DNA of 64,000 nt, from positions 434,001-498,000 of the forward strand of contig NZ_VTPZ01000001.1 in the NCBI RefSeq assembly GCF_008638305.1, given 5' to 3'. A program made the position numbers and the translations under genes. The DNA is from Pseudomonas profundi. Its GTDB lineage: Bacteria; Pseudomonadota; Gammaproteobacteria; Pseudomonadales; Pseudomonadaceae. Below, piece after piece: positions 1-8,854 of the stretch (position 1 is its first letter; every line of letters begins with the position of its first letter). The notes under the pieces were generated by a model, which worked only from the letters and a program-made list of their open reading frames with translations, searched no databases and was not told the origin of the DNA.

Positions 1-31
1 CATACGTTTGTATTTGCTTCTTTGGTCCATG

Positions 32-1063
32 CTAGCCGGCATTGGTATTTGCTATGTACCAAGGCATGGCGATCTCGATACCTTCAGTTATTTGGAATCC
101 AGGCTGGTAGCCCAGCAGGTTGCCGGCCTTGCTTATGTCTGCCTGTGAATGGCGCACATCACCCGCCCTAAAATCCCGGTATAGAAGCTGCGCAGCATAT
201 ACGGCACCGTTTTGCGCCAAGGCTTGCTTTATAGCGTGGAACAATTCATTCAACGTGGTCCGATCACCTAGGGCAACGTTGTACACCTGGTTCACCGCAT
301 CGGGCTGCTCTGTGGTAGCGGCAAGCAGGTTTGCCTGCACGGTGTTTTCGATAAAGCAGAAATCGCGGCTGGTCTCTCCATCGCCATTTATGTAAACGTC
401 CTCGCCTTTGATCATGGCAGCGGTCCATTTAGGAATTACCGCTGCGTATGCACCATCAGGGTCTTGCCTCTGACCGAATACATTGAAATAGCGCAGGCCG
501 ATGGTGTTGAAGCCGTAGGTTCTGGCGAAGACGTCGGCGTATAGCTCGTTGACGTATTTGGTTACTGCGTAGGGAGATAGCGGCTTACCAATGGTGTCTT
601 CTACCTTGGGCAGGCCTGGGTGATCGCCGTAGGTGGAGCTGCTGGCTGCGTAGGTGAAGCTTTGAACTTTTGCATCCCGCGCAGCGACCAGCATGTTTAA
701 AAAGCCGTCGATGTTCACGCTGTTGGTGGTGATGGGGTCGTTTATCGAACGCGGTACTGAGCCTAGGGCAGCCTGGTGGAGAACGTAATCGGCATTAGCG
801 CAGGCGGCGTGGCAGTCTTCGAGATTGCGGATGTCGCCTTCGATGAAGGTGAAGCGTTGCCATTGGGTTTCGGATACCAGGCCTTGGACTTCGTCGAGGT
901 TGCGTTGGTAGCCGGTGGCGAAGTTGTCCAGGCCTATGACTCGTTGGTCGAGCTTTAGGAGTGTTTCCAGTAGGTTGGAGCCGATGAAGCCGGCTACGCC
1001 GGTGATGAGCCAGGTTTTTGGGTTGGCCGGGAGTTCTTGTTGGAGCTGTTCGTAGCGGGTCAT
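32..1063 (-). CDS. wbpP: UDP-N-acetylglucosamine 4-epimerase, WbpP type
   Basis: A 343-residue extended SDR epimerase expected to interconvert UDP-GlcNAc and UDP-GalNAc in the cytoplasm for O-antigen or capsule sugar supply. The N-terminal NAD-binding glycine motif is visible in [11 protein letters not shown] (about residues 21-31), and the catalytic Ser and Tyr-x3-Lys are in ASSSTYGD and YAVTK. The protein matches my recollection of P. aeruginosa O6 WbpP along its whole length, including the N-terminal MxRYE start. It lies downstream of the WbpO-like dehydrogenase on the same strand, so the two probably make UDP-GalNAcA together. A CAT at bases 1-3 could be the reverse-strand start of the next operon gene. 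Confidence 0.9.
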   Translation of the reverse strand: MTRYEQLQQELPANPKTWLITGVAGFIGSNLLETLLKLDQRVIGLDNFATGYQRNLDEVQGLVSETQWQRFTFIEGDIRNLEDCHAACANADYVLHQAALGSVPRSINDPITTNSVNIDGFLNMLVAARDAKVQSFTYAASSSTYGDHPGLPKVEDTIGKPLSPYAVTKYVNELYADVFARTYGFNTIGLRYFNVFGQRQDPDGAYAAVIPKWTAAMIKGEDVYINGDGETSRDFCFIENTVQANLLAATTEQPDAVNQVYNVALGDRTTLNELFHAIKQALAQNGAVYAAQLLYRDFRAGDVRHSQADISKAGNLLGYQPGFQITEGIEIAMPWYIANTNAG

Positions 1064-1184
1064 GGGTGCTTCTTTTTGATCTGGTGTGGTTTGTCGATGT
1101 AAAGGGCGACATTACTGATAAGTGCAGCGCTGGGGCGCTTTTTGTCGAGGTGGAACTCGATTCCCAGGGGGTCGCGGAGCGTTG

Positions 1185-2462
1185 TTATAGGCGTAGGTCT
1201 GATTCTGCTGCTGTTAGCAGGTATTTGAGATCGTAGAGTACGTGTTCGGGTTTGCCGAATTTGCGGATGTTTTCGGCACCTAGGGCTACGAACTGCTTAT
1301 GGCCCACTGCGAGGATGATGCCGTCGTAGCCGTTTATTTCGGGTTCAGCTACGGGGGTAATGTTGTATTCGTGCTGGGCTTCTGTTGAGGAGATCCAGGG
1401 GTCGAATACATCAACGGCAATGTTGTATTCCTCTAGCTCTTTGACGATGTCCACCACTTTGGTGTTGCGCAGGTCCGGGCAGTTTTCCTTGAAGGTCAGG
1501 CCCATGACCAGGACTTTGGCGCCATCTACGTGGATGCGCTTTTTCATCATGCATTTGATCAGCTGGGAGACTACGTAGGCGCCCATGCTGTCATTCAAGC
1601 GGCGGCCGGCCAGGATGATTTGCGGGTGATAACCGATGGATTCAGCCTTGTGGGTCAGGTAGTAAGGGTCAACGCCGATGCAGTGGCCACCGACCAAACC
1701 GGGACGGAATGGCAGAAAGTTCCATTTGGTGCCGGCTGCCTGGAGTACCGCTTCGGTGTCGATATCCATCTTGTTGAAGATCACAGCCAATTCGTTGATG
1801 AGAGCGATATTTAGGTCGCGCTGGGTGTTTTCAATGACCTTGGCAGCTTCGGCTACTTTGATGCTGGTGGCTTTGTGGGTGCCGGCAATTATGATTTCGT
1901 TATACAGCGAGTCGATCAGGTCCGCTACTTGCGGAGTAGAGCCGGAGGTGACCTTCTTGATGGTGGTGACGCGGTGCTCTTTATCGCCGGGGTTGATGCG
2001 TTCAGGACTGTAGCCAGCGAAAAAATCTTCGTTGAACTTGAGGCCGGAGACTTTTTCTAAAACAGGGATACACTCTTCTTCAGTAGCGCCGGGGTATACG
2101 GTCGATTCGTAAATGACGATATCGCCCTTTTGAAGAGTTTTACCGATGGTCTCGGATGCCTTGTACAGCGGCGTCAGGTCGGGACGTTTGTGAGCGTCAA
2201 TCGGGGTGGGCACGGTGACGATGTAAACGTTGGCTTGCGCGAGGTCAGCCGGGTTGGCTGAGTAGCTGAGCTGTGAGGCTTCTTTCAGCTCCTGATCGTC
2301 GACTTCCAAGGTGCTGTCGTGGCCTGCCTGAAGAGCAGATATGCGTGGCTGGTTGATGTCGAAGCCGATAACGGAGCGCTTTTTGCCAAACTCGACTGCG
2401 AGGGGCAGGCCTACATAGCCGAGGCCGATGATGGCTAGTTTGATGTCAGAGAGTTCTAGCAT
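1185..2462 (-). CDS. wbpO: UDP-N-acetyl-hexosamine 6-dehydrogenase, WbpO/TviB type
   Basis: A 425-residue UDP-glucose/GDP-mannose dehydrogenase family enzyme, predicted to oxidise C6 of UDP-GalNAc or UDP-GlcNAc to the uronic acid with two NAD+ per turnover. The N-terminal Rossmann motif is [11 protein letters not shown] (residues 12-22). The catalytic cysteine is in [11 protein letters not shown], and the substrate-binding KxxENTxR helix is in [11 protein letters not shown]. Length and motifs fit the WbpO/TviB branch rather than plain UDP-glucose dehydrogenase. It precedes wbpP by about 120 bases. The 250 bases between it and wzz contain no convincing gene; a 74-codon frame at 2456-2680 resembles no family and overlaps this start. 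Confidence 0.87.
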   Translation of the reverse strand: MLELSDIKLAIIGLGYVGLPLAVEFGKKRSVIGFDINQPRISALQAGHDSTLEVDDQELKEASQLSYSANPADLAQANVYIVTVPTPIDAHKRPDLTPLYKASETIGKTLQKGDIVIYESTVYPGATEEECIPVLEKVSGLKFNEDFFAGYSPERINPGDKEHRVTTIKKVTSGSTPQVADLIDSLYNEIIIAGTHKATSIKVAEAAKVIENTQRDLNIALINELAVIFNKMDIDTEAVLQAAGTKWNFLPFRPGLVGGHCIGVDPYYLTHKAESIGYHPQIILAGRRLNDSMGAYVVSQLIKCMMKKRIHVDGAKVLVMGLTFKENCPDLRNTKVVDIVKELEEYNIAVDVFDPWISSTEAQHEYNITPVAEPEINGYDGIILAVGHKQFVALGAENIRKFGKPEHVLYDLKYLLTAAESDLRL

Positions 2463-2712
2463 GTTGGGGTCCGGTGATTTGGTTTGCTGGTGGCGAAGAT
2501 TAGTTGGAAGCTATTCTCTACGGGGCGTGGCCTTTGGCGCTGGGCTTGTACGGCGTAAGGTAATCGCTGTGGGTCGCGCGAGCTGAGGATTCGCAGGCTT
2601 CCCGCCTCAGTCGCTTCCTGATAAGGAGGCCCGAGTTGCTGGCTGGGTTGATCGACTGAACCCTCCATAATTGCCTGCACGCTTCAAGGGGCTCGGTTTT
2701 ATCGGGTAGGCC

Positions 2713-3819
2713 TCATGGGCCGGTAGTTGCGGGGGCACTCCGATTCCTCAATGCAATTCGTAGCAAAGCGATTACTACTCCAAGCATGCCGCCGAGCAAA
2801 GCACCTAGAACTACTATTAGCGGCTTCCTTGGCTTAATGGGAGTTTCCGGCACGTCTGCCGCGCCATCAAGCGTAAACACCGAGACCGCATCCTTATCGA
2901 TACTGATACCGCGCAGCATCATCAACTGGCTTTCTAAAGCCCTTAGTTCAGGGACGAAGGGATCGTCAATTTCGCGGTTTTCTAGCATATTCAGCTCTGC
3001 CTGTAATGCACGTGTACCGCGCATATACATCAAGTCACCTTCTACGAATGCGGCTAGTTCACTGTCTGCTGAGGTACGGCCTGCGGTGATCTGTGGGCTC
3101 TCGATTTCCAGCGCGGTTGCGATGCCAAGCGCTTCTCTCAACCGGGCTATACGATCCTGGCGCTGCTGCTGCGCGAAGGTGCGCAGACCGTCGATTCTGA
3201 TCTCGGCTACCCGACTGCGCGTGGTGATTTCACTAAGTACGTTCTCGACCATTTCTTGGGTGGCGCGCTCTGCAGCAACGTTTACGTACTGATTGGCCCA
3301 GGCTGCAGCAAGCTCTGGATCTTTCAGCTCTACGGCGACCTCGTAATAATCGGGGCGCCCGCGCTGGTCAGGTTGCCTGACGGTTAAGGTTTGGTTAAAG
3401 CGGTTCAGCAAGCTATCTCTGGCGGCGGCATCTTCTTCTGCTAGGTCAACACCCCGATACGGCAGGTAATGCTGCTCAAAGAAGGCATTACGTAGGGAAG
3501 CGGAAAGCAGATTACGCTTGAATACGCTGTACACCTGCTCTGCCGTGTAATCGCTGAGAGGCGCAGCATTGTTCGACTCGCCGCCTAAAGACCTTTGCGC
3601 AGCGGACACAGACAAACGACCTACATTAAACGCAGCGATATCACTCTGACGCGGCGGGATGACGGTAGCTTCGGTCTTATACACTGGCGTGATAGTCAAA
3701 GCGTAAGCGACAGCTAACGCAGCGCCGAGTACGGTCACAGCAACGATCAGCCATTTTTCCTTCCAAAGGCTACCGCAAAGCTCAAACAGGTCAATTTCGC
3801 CCATATCTTCGCGTGGCAC
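2713..3819 (-). CDS. wzz: Wzz-type polysaccharide chain-length determinant
   Basis: An inner-membrane polysaccharide co-polymerase setting O-antigen modal length. An EIDLFEL motif precedes the first membrane segment (WLIVAVTVLGAALAVAYAL); a periplasmic alpha-helical domain with GNVR-like features follows, then a PIKPRKPLIVVLG proline-rich segment and a second membrane helix at the C-terminus. The start is uncertain: the frame is open to a TTG at 3861, a GTG at 3819 has AGAAG upstream, and an ATG at 3804 also precedes EIDLFEL. None has a strong ribosome-binding site. This is notable because RfaH is known to assist translation of poorly initiated genes, and an ops element lies just upstream. 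There is no kinase domain, so it is not a Wzc. Confidence 0.85.
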   Translation of the reverse strand: MPREDMGEIDLFELCGSLWKEKWLIVAVTVLGAALAVAYALTITPVYKTEATVIPPRQSDIAAFNVGRLSVSAAQRSLGGESNNAAPLSDYTAEQVYSVFKRNLLSASLRNAFFEQHYLPYRGVDLAEEDAAARDSLLNRFNQTLTVRQPDQRGRPDYYEVAVELKDPELAAAWANQYVNVAAERATQEMVENVLSEITTRSRVAEIRIDGLRTFAQQQRQDRIARLREALGIATALEIESPQITAGRTSADSELAAFVEGDLMYMRGTRALQAELNMLENREIDDPFVPELRALESQLMMLRGISIDKDAVSVFTLDGAADVPETPIKPRKPLIVVLGALLGGMLGVVIALLRIALRNRSAPATTGP

Positions 3820-3869
3820 GCGCTTTCTTCTGTCTTCGTACACAAATAGCCTCGTTATCAAAATCCAAA

Positions 3870-3881
3870 CACGCTACCGCC
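3870..3881 (-). promoter_or_regulatory. ops element, RfaH recruitment site
   Basis: Read on the minus strand, these bases are GGCGGTAGCGTG, a 12 of 12 match to the enterobacterial ops consensus. Two further G residues directly 5' extend the match to the GGGG of the longer JUMPstart element. It sits about 130 bases after the rfaH stop and immediately before wzz. RfaH is known to bind the ops non-template strand in a paused elongation complex and then suppress termination through long surface-polysaccharide operons. Confidence 0.85.
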
Positions 3882-3968
3882 CCAAGATTTGCTGTCGATT
3901 TCTTGAGAACAGGTCAATGAGTTGTACAAGCCGCCCGCCTATCAACCATCCAAGCACGGCGCGGCCAA

Positions 3969-3999
3969 GGGGTAGAGAATGATAGACGCTCTCTACCCC
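3969..3999 (-). terminator. Stem-loop after rfaH (terminator-like, no T tract)
   Basis: A perfect 10-base inverted repeat, GGGGTAGAGA and TCTCTACCCC, with an 11-base loop, starts 13 bases after the rfaH stop. No thymine run follows on the minus strand, so it is not a classical intrinsic terminator. It could attenuate or protect the rfaH 3' end while allowing read-through to the ops element. Confidence 0.4.
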
Positions 4000-4011
4000 G
4001 GGTGTCAGTTA

Positions 4012-4521
4012 TTAGTCTGGCGATCTGATGATTCGCAGCGGGACGTTTAATTGCTGCTGACGCTGCAGGATTTGCAGCAGGATTATTGCTCGCTCGTCAC
4101 CATCCGTTTTGTTGAAAATCGCATCCAGATCCTTGAACGGACCTTCCGTAAGATGGACGGTGCTACCTGGTGCAAACAAGGGTTGTTCGTGATGCTGCTC
4201 GAGGCGGCGTTTTATGTCGTCAATCAGCCCGGGCTCTACCGCAACGGGCGTATTGGCGAAGGTCACCAGTCGCAGCACGCCGCGGGTAGAGCGGATGGTA
4301 TGCCAGCTGTCCGTGAGGCGGCACAAATGAACAAAGATATAACCGGGGAACAGTGGTTCTTCCACTTGGGTCGCTTTGCCCTGGCGGATAGCCTGGACGG
4401 TGCGTACTGGGCGGTAACAGGGGATGTGCTGGTTACGCAGGTTTTCCTCGGCGCGTGCATCCTGCCGGGGCTTGCATTGCACGACGTACCATTGAGGCGA
4501 AGGTGAGATTTCGACTGGCAT
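4012..4521 (-). CDS. rfaH: Transcription antiterminator RfaH (NusG paralogue)
   Basis: A specialised NusG paralogue expected to load on RNA polymerase at ops sites and promote elongation through polysaccharide operons. The NGN domain begins WYVVQCKPRQD, with EPLFPGYIFV and STRGVLRLV as in RfaH. A C-terminal KOW-like segment contains TEGPFKDLDAIF and the GDERAIILL stretch matching RfaH's DGEARSMLLL. The start chosen is the internal ATG at 4521 (MPVEISPSPQWYV), which gives 169 residues against about 162 in E. coli; the frame is open up to 4590 but that N-terminus is unlike the family. It is directly upstream of, and collinear with, the ops-wzz-wbpO-wbpP operon, suggesting a dedicated local regulator. 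Confidence 0.88.
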   Translation of the reverse strand: MPVEISPSPQWYVVQCKPRQDARAEENLRNQHIPCYRPVRTVQAIRQGKATQVEEPLFPGYIFVHLCRLTDSWHTIRSTRGVLRLVTFANTPVAVEPGLIDDIKRRLEQHHEQPLFAPGSTVHLTEGPFKDLDAIFNKTDGDERAIILLQILQRQQQLNVPLRIIRSPD

Positions 4522-4829
4522 CCTGTCCCGATTCCCGGTAACTGCGCATGGTTGAATATCGGAGCTGCCCCTAGCGTCCAGGCTTGGCATACCGCGACGA
4601 GCAATTTCGCGCGCATATTACTTTGGGGGGTGAGTTTGTTACAAGCTTTGTGGGGGTGGGGGCGATGAGTGGCTAGTGCAGGCTGGGTGCGTGGCTATCG
4701 CGAAGTAAGAGTGGGTCGGGATCTTTGAAAGCGAATCCCCCTAGCCCCCTTTGTCAAAGGGGGAATCGTATTGGGCGGCTGGATTGTTGGCATGACCAAA
4801 TACCGTCGTAGCGCGTAGCTTTCTTGATA
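4522..4829. other. Intergenic region between the beta-CASP gene and rfaH
   Basis: About 300 bases with no credible gene. It contains the stem-loop at 4745-4763 and must hold the rfaH promoter unless rfaH is read from the upstream gene; I could not identify convincing -35 and -10 boxes. Confidence 0.5.
4745..4763 (-). terminator. Hairpin downstream of the beta-CASP hydrolase
   Basis: CCCCCTTTG and CAAAGGGGG form a near-perfect palindrome with a very short loop, about 65 bases after the stop of the beta-CASP gene. No thymine run follows, so termination is only a guess; it may also be a dispersed palindromic repeat. Confidence 0.35.
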
Positions 4830-6236
4830 CTAGCCTGTGGGGATGGTTACTTTCAGGGTGTGGCCTTTGGTTTGGGCTTGCTCGGTTAGCTTGGTGGCTA
4901 AGGCTTGTTTGGCTTGGGGGTCGCCGTGCACCAGTTTGACCTCTTCGGGCCAGTGGCGCATGCCGGTGATGAATTGGGTGAGGCCGCGTTGATCGGCGTG
5001 GGCGGAGTAGCCGCCAATGGTGTGAACGCCGGCTTTGATATCAAAGCGTTCTCCGTCCAGGTCTACGTACCCTCCCCTTGGCCCGTATTGTTGAATGGCC
5101 TGGCCGGGCGTGCCCTGCGCCTGATAGCCAACGAACACGACGTTGTGCCGGGGGTCGCCCAACATGGCTTTGAGGTAGTTAACTATACGGCCGGCATTAC
5201 ACATGCCACTGCCGGTAATGACGATTGCGGGTTGGAAGGTGTTCGCGAGTCGGTTGACCATGGCCAGGTGTTGCGCGTGGTTCTCTGTGGTTAGCAACTG
5301 ATCGAAGGTTAACGGCTTGCGTCCTTGACTGACGCGCTTGAGTGCTTCGTCGTTCCAGTAGGGTTTGAGTTCGCGATACAGCGAAGTGAATTTGGTCGCC
5401 AGGGGTGCATCGAGTATGACCGGCAGCGTCAGCCGGGCCATGCTGGTCAGAATGTCTTCGAGCTCGTAGAGCAGCTCCTGGGTTCTGCCGATGCTGAACG
5501 CCGGGATTAACACCGTGCCACCGTCTGACAGGGCTTGTTCAAGCACGGTTTGCAGGCGAGCCTGGCGGGTGAGCCTGTCTTCATGGTTGCGATTGCCGTA
5601 GGTGCTTTCAAGCACGACGACGTCGGCGCGAAAGGGTGGCTTGGGTGCAGGCAGCATCGGGGCGTTGGGTGCGCCCAGGTCGCCAGAGAAGACGATGCGG
5701 CGTTTGTGCCCGGTGGCCGGGTAATGGATGTCGCACTCGACATAGGCCGAGCCCAGTATGTGCCCTGCCCTTTGGAAGCGTATCCGGCAGATGAGTTCTG
5801 GCTCATTTATTAGCGTTACCCATGTTTTATATGAATGGCCTTGTAGCCGCTGCTCGACAAGGCTGACAAACCGGTCGGCCAGCATGGCATCGCGCTTGAC
5901 GCCAACCATGAAGGCATCCTCCAGCACGGTTGGCATCAATAACGCGGAGGGCTCAGTACAATGCACAGCGCCCTTGAAGCCTGCAGCAATCAGCCAGGGT
6001 AAGCGCCCTATGTGGTCGACGTGTACGTGGGTGGCGATCAATGCTTTGACAGTCTCGAGCTTGAACTCAACGTGCAGGCTGTTGCTATTGGCGCCATTGC
6101 CTGAGGTTTCCGCGCCCTGAAACAGACCGCAGTCGATAAGCAGGCTGGCCGTTGGAGATAACCATAACTGGTGGCAGGAGCCGGTAACGCCGGTTACCGC
6201 GCCGTGGTGCTGTATGTAAGGAAAGGATTTGGTCAT
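4830..6236 (-). CDS. MBL-fold beta-CASP metallo-hydrolase (predicted RNase)
   Basis: A metallo-beta-lactamase fold protein of the beta-CASP (CPSF/YSH1-like) group, probably an RNA-processing nuclease. The zinc motif HVHVDHIGRLP lies about 75 residues from the chosen start. The beta-CASP insertion follows, with ESTYGNRNHE, PAFSIGRTQELL and ITGSGMCNAGRI, then the C-terminal GYSAHADQRGL and LVHGDPQAKQAL motifs. The ATG at 6236 (MTKSFPYIQHHG) begins exactly where family similarity begins. The frame is open to 6314, and another ATG at 6275 has GAGGTGGG upstream, so the start is not settled. Its link to neighbouring polysaccharide genes is unclear; it is divergent from the phosphatase gene across a 190-base gap. 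Confidence 0.85.
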   Translation of the reverse strand: MTKSFPYIQHHGAVTGVTGSCHQLWLSPTASLLIDCGLFQGAETSGNGANSNSLHVEFKLETVKALIATHVHVDHIGRLPWLIAAGFKGAVHCTEPSALLMPTVLEDAFMVGVKRDAMLADRFVSLVEQRLQGHSYKTWVTLINEPELICRIRFQRAGHILGSAYVECDIHYPATGHKRRIVFSGDLGAPNAPMLPAPKPPFRADVVVLESTYGNRNHEDRLTRQARLQTVLEQALSDGGTVLIPAFSIGRTQELLYELEDILTSMARLTLPVILDAPLATKFTSLYRELKPYWNDEALKRVSQGRKPLTFDQLLTTENHAQHLAMVNRLANTFQPAIVITGSGMCNAGRIVNYLKAMLGDPRHNVVFVGYQAQGTPGQAIQQYGPRGGYVDLDGERFDIKAGVHTIGGYSAHADQRGLTQFITGMRHWPEEVKLVHGDPQAKQALATKLTEQAQTKGHTLKVTIPTG

Positions 6237-6366
6237 TGCTGTGCAATCCGTTGCATCGACATGAAGCCCCACCATAACCGCGCAGCCCACCTCAAAGCGC
6301 GACGCATTTCGCATTCCTGCAAGCCAATCTGAACCTTGAGCGCCGGCGCCGTCGTAGCCATGAGCC

Positions 6367-6395
6367 TTGACCGGTTAGGGCGATAAACCTAAAGT
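6367..6395 (+). promoter_or_regulatory. Candidate sigma-70 promoter for the wzb-wzc-wza set
   Basis: TTGACC at 6367-6372, a 17-base spacer and TAAAGT at 6390-6395 match five of six and four of six consensus positions. The -10 ends about 31 bases before the phosphatase start. Confidence 0.35.
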
Positions 6396-6426
6396 TGCTG
6401 CTTACCCCAATGCCATTATTAAACGG

Positions 6427-6882
6427 ATGTCTCGCCCTTACATGTTCAAATCCATACTGATCGTCTGCGTTGGCAATATCTGCCGCAGCCCTACCGCTGA
6501 AGCGATTTTGAAGAGCAAGTTGGAGGGGATGGATGTTGAGGTCACATCCGCGGGGTTGGGCGCCATGGTCGGCAAACCCGTTGATGCTACTGCCGCCGCG
6601 ATAATGGCCGAAGCGGGGTTGTCGTTACCCCGTCATAAGGCGCGTCAGATTACGCCGCGTATGGTCCGCTCCGCTGATTTGATCCTCACCATGGAGAACC
6701 GGCAGATACAGGCAGTGCACAAGCTGGCCCCCGAAGCACGCGGCAAGACATTCCTGTTTGGCCGCTGGCTCGGTGGATGCGAGGTCCCTGATCCCTACCG
6801 TCAGGCCAAGCCAGCCTTTGTACATGTGTACCGGATTCTTGATAAAGCATCGGATGCCTGGCTTCCTTATTTGAAGAAGTAA
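6427..6882 (+). CDS. Low-molecular-weight protein-tyrosine phosphatase (Wzb-like)
   Basis: A cytosolic phosphatase of 151 residues expected to dephosphorylate the adjacent Wzc-like tyrosine kinase and so permit cycling of polysaccharide export. The P-loop CVGNICRSPTAE (Cys14-x5-Arg20) is at the N-terminus and the general-acid DPY motif is near residue 119. The gene ends one base before the kinase start, which implies co-translation. A second ATG at 6442 (MFKSILIVCVGN) is an equally plausible start. Confidence 0.9.
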   Translation: MSRPYMFKSILIVCVGNICRSPTAEAILKSKLEGMDVEVTSAGLGAMVGKPVDATAAAIMAEAGLSLPRHKARQITPRMVRSADLILTMENRQIQAVHKLAPEARGKTFLFGRWLGGCEVPDPYRQAKPAFVHVYRILDKASDAWLPYLKK

Positions 6883-6883
6883 C

Positions 6884-8707
6884 ATGGCTTCATCAGGGCG
6901 CTCTTCCAAACCAGGTTTGCGGTCGGCTTACATCCGCCCATTTTTCAGAACGCTCGTGTTTCGCAAGCGGCTGATCATCGCCTCTACCCTTGCGTTTGCC
7001 CTGCTGGGGACCGCCTACGCATTTCTCGCCCCGCCCGTTTATCTGGCTACCGCTGTCATTCAGATTGAACGAAGCGATCAAACCACCTCAGCCCTTTCCG
7101 AGATGGAGCTGCTGCAGTCGCGGAATGTAATCGGCCATGCAATACAAGAGCTGGGGCTGGAGATCGAAGCCGCGCCCAGGTTGGTTCCACTCATTGGCCA
7201 CAAGATATTCGAGCGGTTCGAGCCCACACCAGATCAGCCTCTTGCGAATTCGTTGTTCGGCCTGAACACCTTTGCCTGGGGCGGCGAAAGCATCAGCGTG
7301 GCTGAGCTGGAGGTTCCGCGTAACTACGAGAACGTCCCGCTACGGCTCGTCTACGACGGACATTCTGGCTATGTCCTGTTGGATGAAGACGGTGGACTGC
7401 TGGTCAGTGGCATGGTGGGTCGGCCAGTAAACCGTTCGGAGTTCGATCTGCTTATTGATGAGATCGTCTCAAGGCCTGGTACCGAATTCGTCATACGAAA
7501 ACGAAACTTGCTTACCCTGATAGCGGAATTGCAGGACGCGTTGGAGATCAAGGAGAAGAGTCCGGGCTCTGACATCATTCAACTCAGGCTGGAAAGCCAG
7601 GCGCCGGAACAAGCCCGGGACATCTTGCGGGAGGTTAGCCGAGCTTATATTGAACTTAAGCGCTCGTATAACGAGCCCGCAACGCCGCTTCAGCCCGGGC
7701 AACCCTTTACACGCGACGCTAACATCCCGACGGCTGGCGGCGTATTGAATGCAGGCGGCGTGCGTATTATTGATCCCGCCGAAGTAGATACCAGCCGCCC
7801 GGTGTGGCCCCAGCCAATTCCCGTCATTGCGCTTGCTACGCTTATTGGATTTTTCTTTGGGATAGCCGTTGCAGTATTGCTTCGGCTTCACCGGCGCGAC
7901 ATCCAGCGACCTGAAGCACTGGAACGCCTGGGTTTAGAGGTATTCGCCTCTGTGCCGTTCAGTGCGCGCCAGCAATCCCTCAACCGTGCTGGCTCTGCGC
8001 ACCGCAATAGGCAATCTGCTCCACTTCTTGCCGCTGCGCACCCAGAAGAGATGGCCATCGAATCCTGTCGCAGCCTGCGCACCAGCCTGCATTTCGCCAT
8101 GGTCGATGCGCATAGCAATATCGTGATGATTTGCGGTCCCGGGCCCGGCGCTGGGAGCTCTTTTGTGAGCAGTAACCTCGCGGCGGTGATTGCCGGGACG
8201 GGCAAACGCCTGGTACTGGTAGATGGCGACATGCGCAAGGGCCGGTTGAATCGCATTTTCGGGCGCCGGTCCATGCCGGGGCTGTCAGACGTTTTGAATG
8301 GGCTGCAGTTTCTGGATGACGTGACATACGAAACATCGGTCAAGAATCTCTCATTCATTCCTCGAGGTTCGGTCCCGCCGAATCCGTCCGAACTACTGAC
8401 GCAACCTGGTTTCAAGACGACGATCAAGGAGCTGAGCCAGAAGTTTGATGTGGTGCTGATAGACGCGCCGCCCATCCTTGCTGTGACCGACGCTGCCTTG
8501 ATCGGTATGCAGGCCGGTACGAGCCTGATCGTTGCGCGGTCGGGAATGAACACGGTTAAAGAAATAGAACTAGCGGTACAGCGGTTCGCCAAGAGCGGGG
8601 TCGACATACAAGGGGCGGTGTTGAACGGAGTGCAGCGCAAAACGACCAAATACGGACGCGACGACGAATTGCGCTACCGCTACGAGTACAAGTCTGATGA
8701 TAGCTGA
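6884..8707 (+). CDS. Wzc-like polysaccharide co-polymerase / tyrosine autokinase
   Basis: Inner-membrane BY-kinase of 607 residues that controls polymerisation and export of a surface polysaccharide. An N-terminal Wzz domain carries a first membrane helix (about residues 28-50), and a second lies near 305-325 after the PVWPQP proline segment. The cytoplasmic kinase has Walker A GPGPGAGSSF (about 417-426), Walker A' LVDGDMRKGRL (about 445-455) and Walker B VLIDAPP (about 524-530). The C-terminal tail has only a short tyrosine cluster, RYRYEYK. The periplasmic region between the Wzz domain and the second helix is shorter than in E. coli Wzc (about 720 residues in total), apparently lacking most of the coiled coil. 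Confidence 0.87.
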   Translation: MASSGRSSKPGLRSAYIRPFFRTLVFRKRLIIASTLAFALLGTAYAFLAPPVYLATAVIQIERSDQTTSALSEMELLQSRNVIGHAIQELGLEIEAAPRLVPLIGHKIFERFEPTPDQPLANSLFGLNTFAWGGESISVAELEVPRNYENVPLRLVYDGHSGYVLLDEDGGLLVSGMVGRPVNRSEFDLLIDEIVSRPGTEFVIRKRNLLTLIAELQDALEIKEKSPGSDIIQLRLESQAPEQARDILREVSRAYIELKRSYNEPATPLQPGQPFTRDANIPTAGGVLNAGGVRIIDPAEVDTSRPVWPQPIPVIALATLIGFFFGIAVAVLLRLHRRDIQRPEALERLGLEVFASVPFSARQQSLNRAGSAHRNRQSAPLLAAAHPEEMAIESCRSLRTSLHFAMVDAHSNIVMICGPGPGAGSSFVSSNLAAVIAGTGKRLVLVDGDMRKGRLNRIFGRRSMPGLSDVLNGLQFLDDVTYETSVKNLSFIPRGSVPPNPSELLTQPGFKTTIKELSQKFDVVLIDAPPILAVTDAALIGMQAGTSLIVARSGMNTVKEIELAVQRFAKSGVDIQGAVLNGVQRKTTKYGRDDELRYRYEYKSDDS

Positions 8708-8854
8708 CCGCTCGGCGAACTTCGCTCGCCAGGTTTTGCAGGCCGAGCTGGGTACGTATAATTCGGCAAAATATCACTGGGCGAATTCAACGCCTGCCAA
8801 TTCATCTGCATGCCAGCCTTCAGCGCTCATGCTCGCACTATAAGAAACAATTCA

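Noticed and set aside
1126-1143. AGCGC-TGGG-GCGCT followed by TTTTT on the plus strand
   Set aside because: Looks like a terminator, but no plus-strand gene lies upstream and the minus strand has no T tract after the stem.
2456-2680. 74-codon minus-strand frame before wbpO
   Set aside because: No family resemblance, overlaps the wbpO start, and odd composition.
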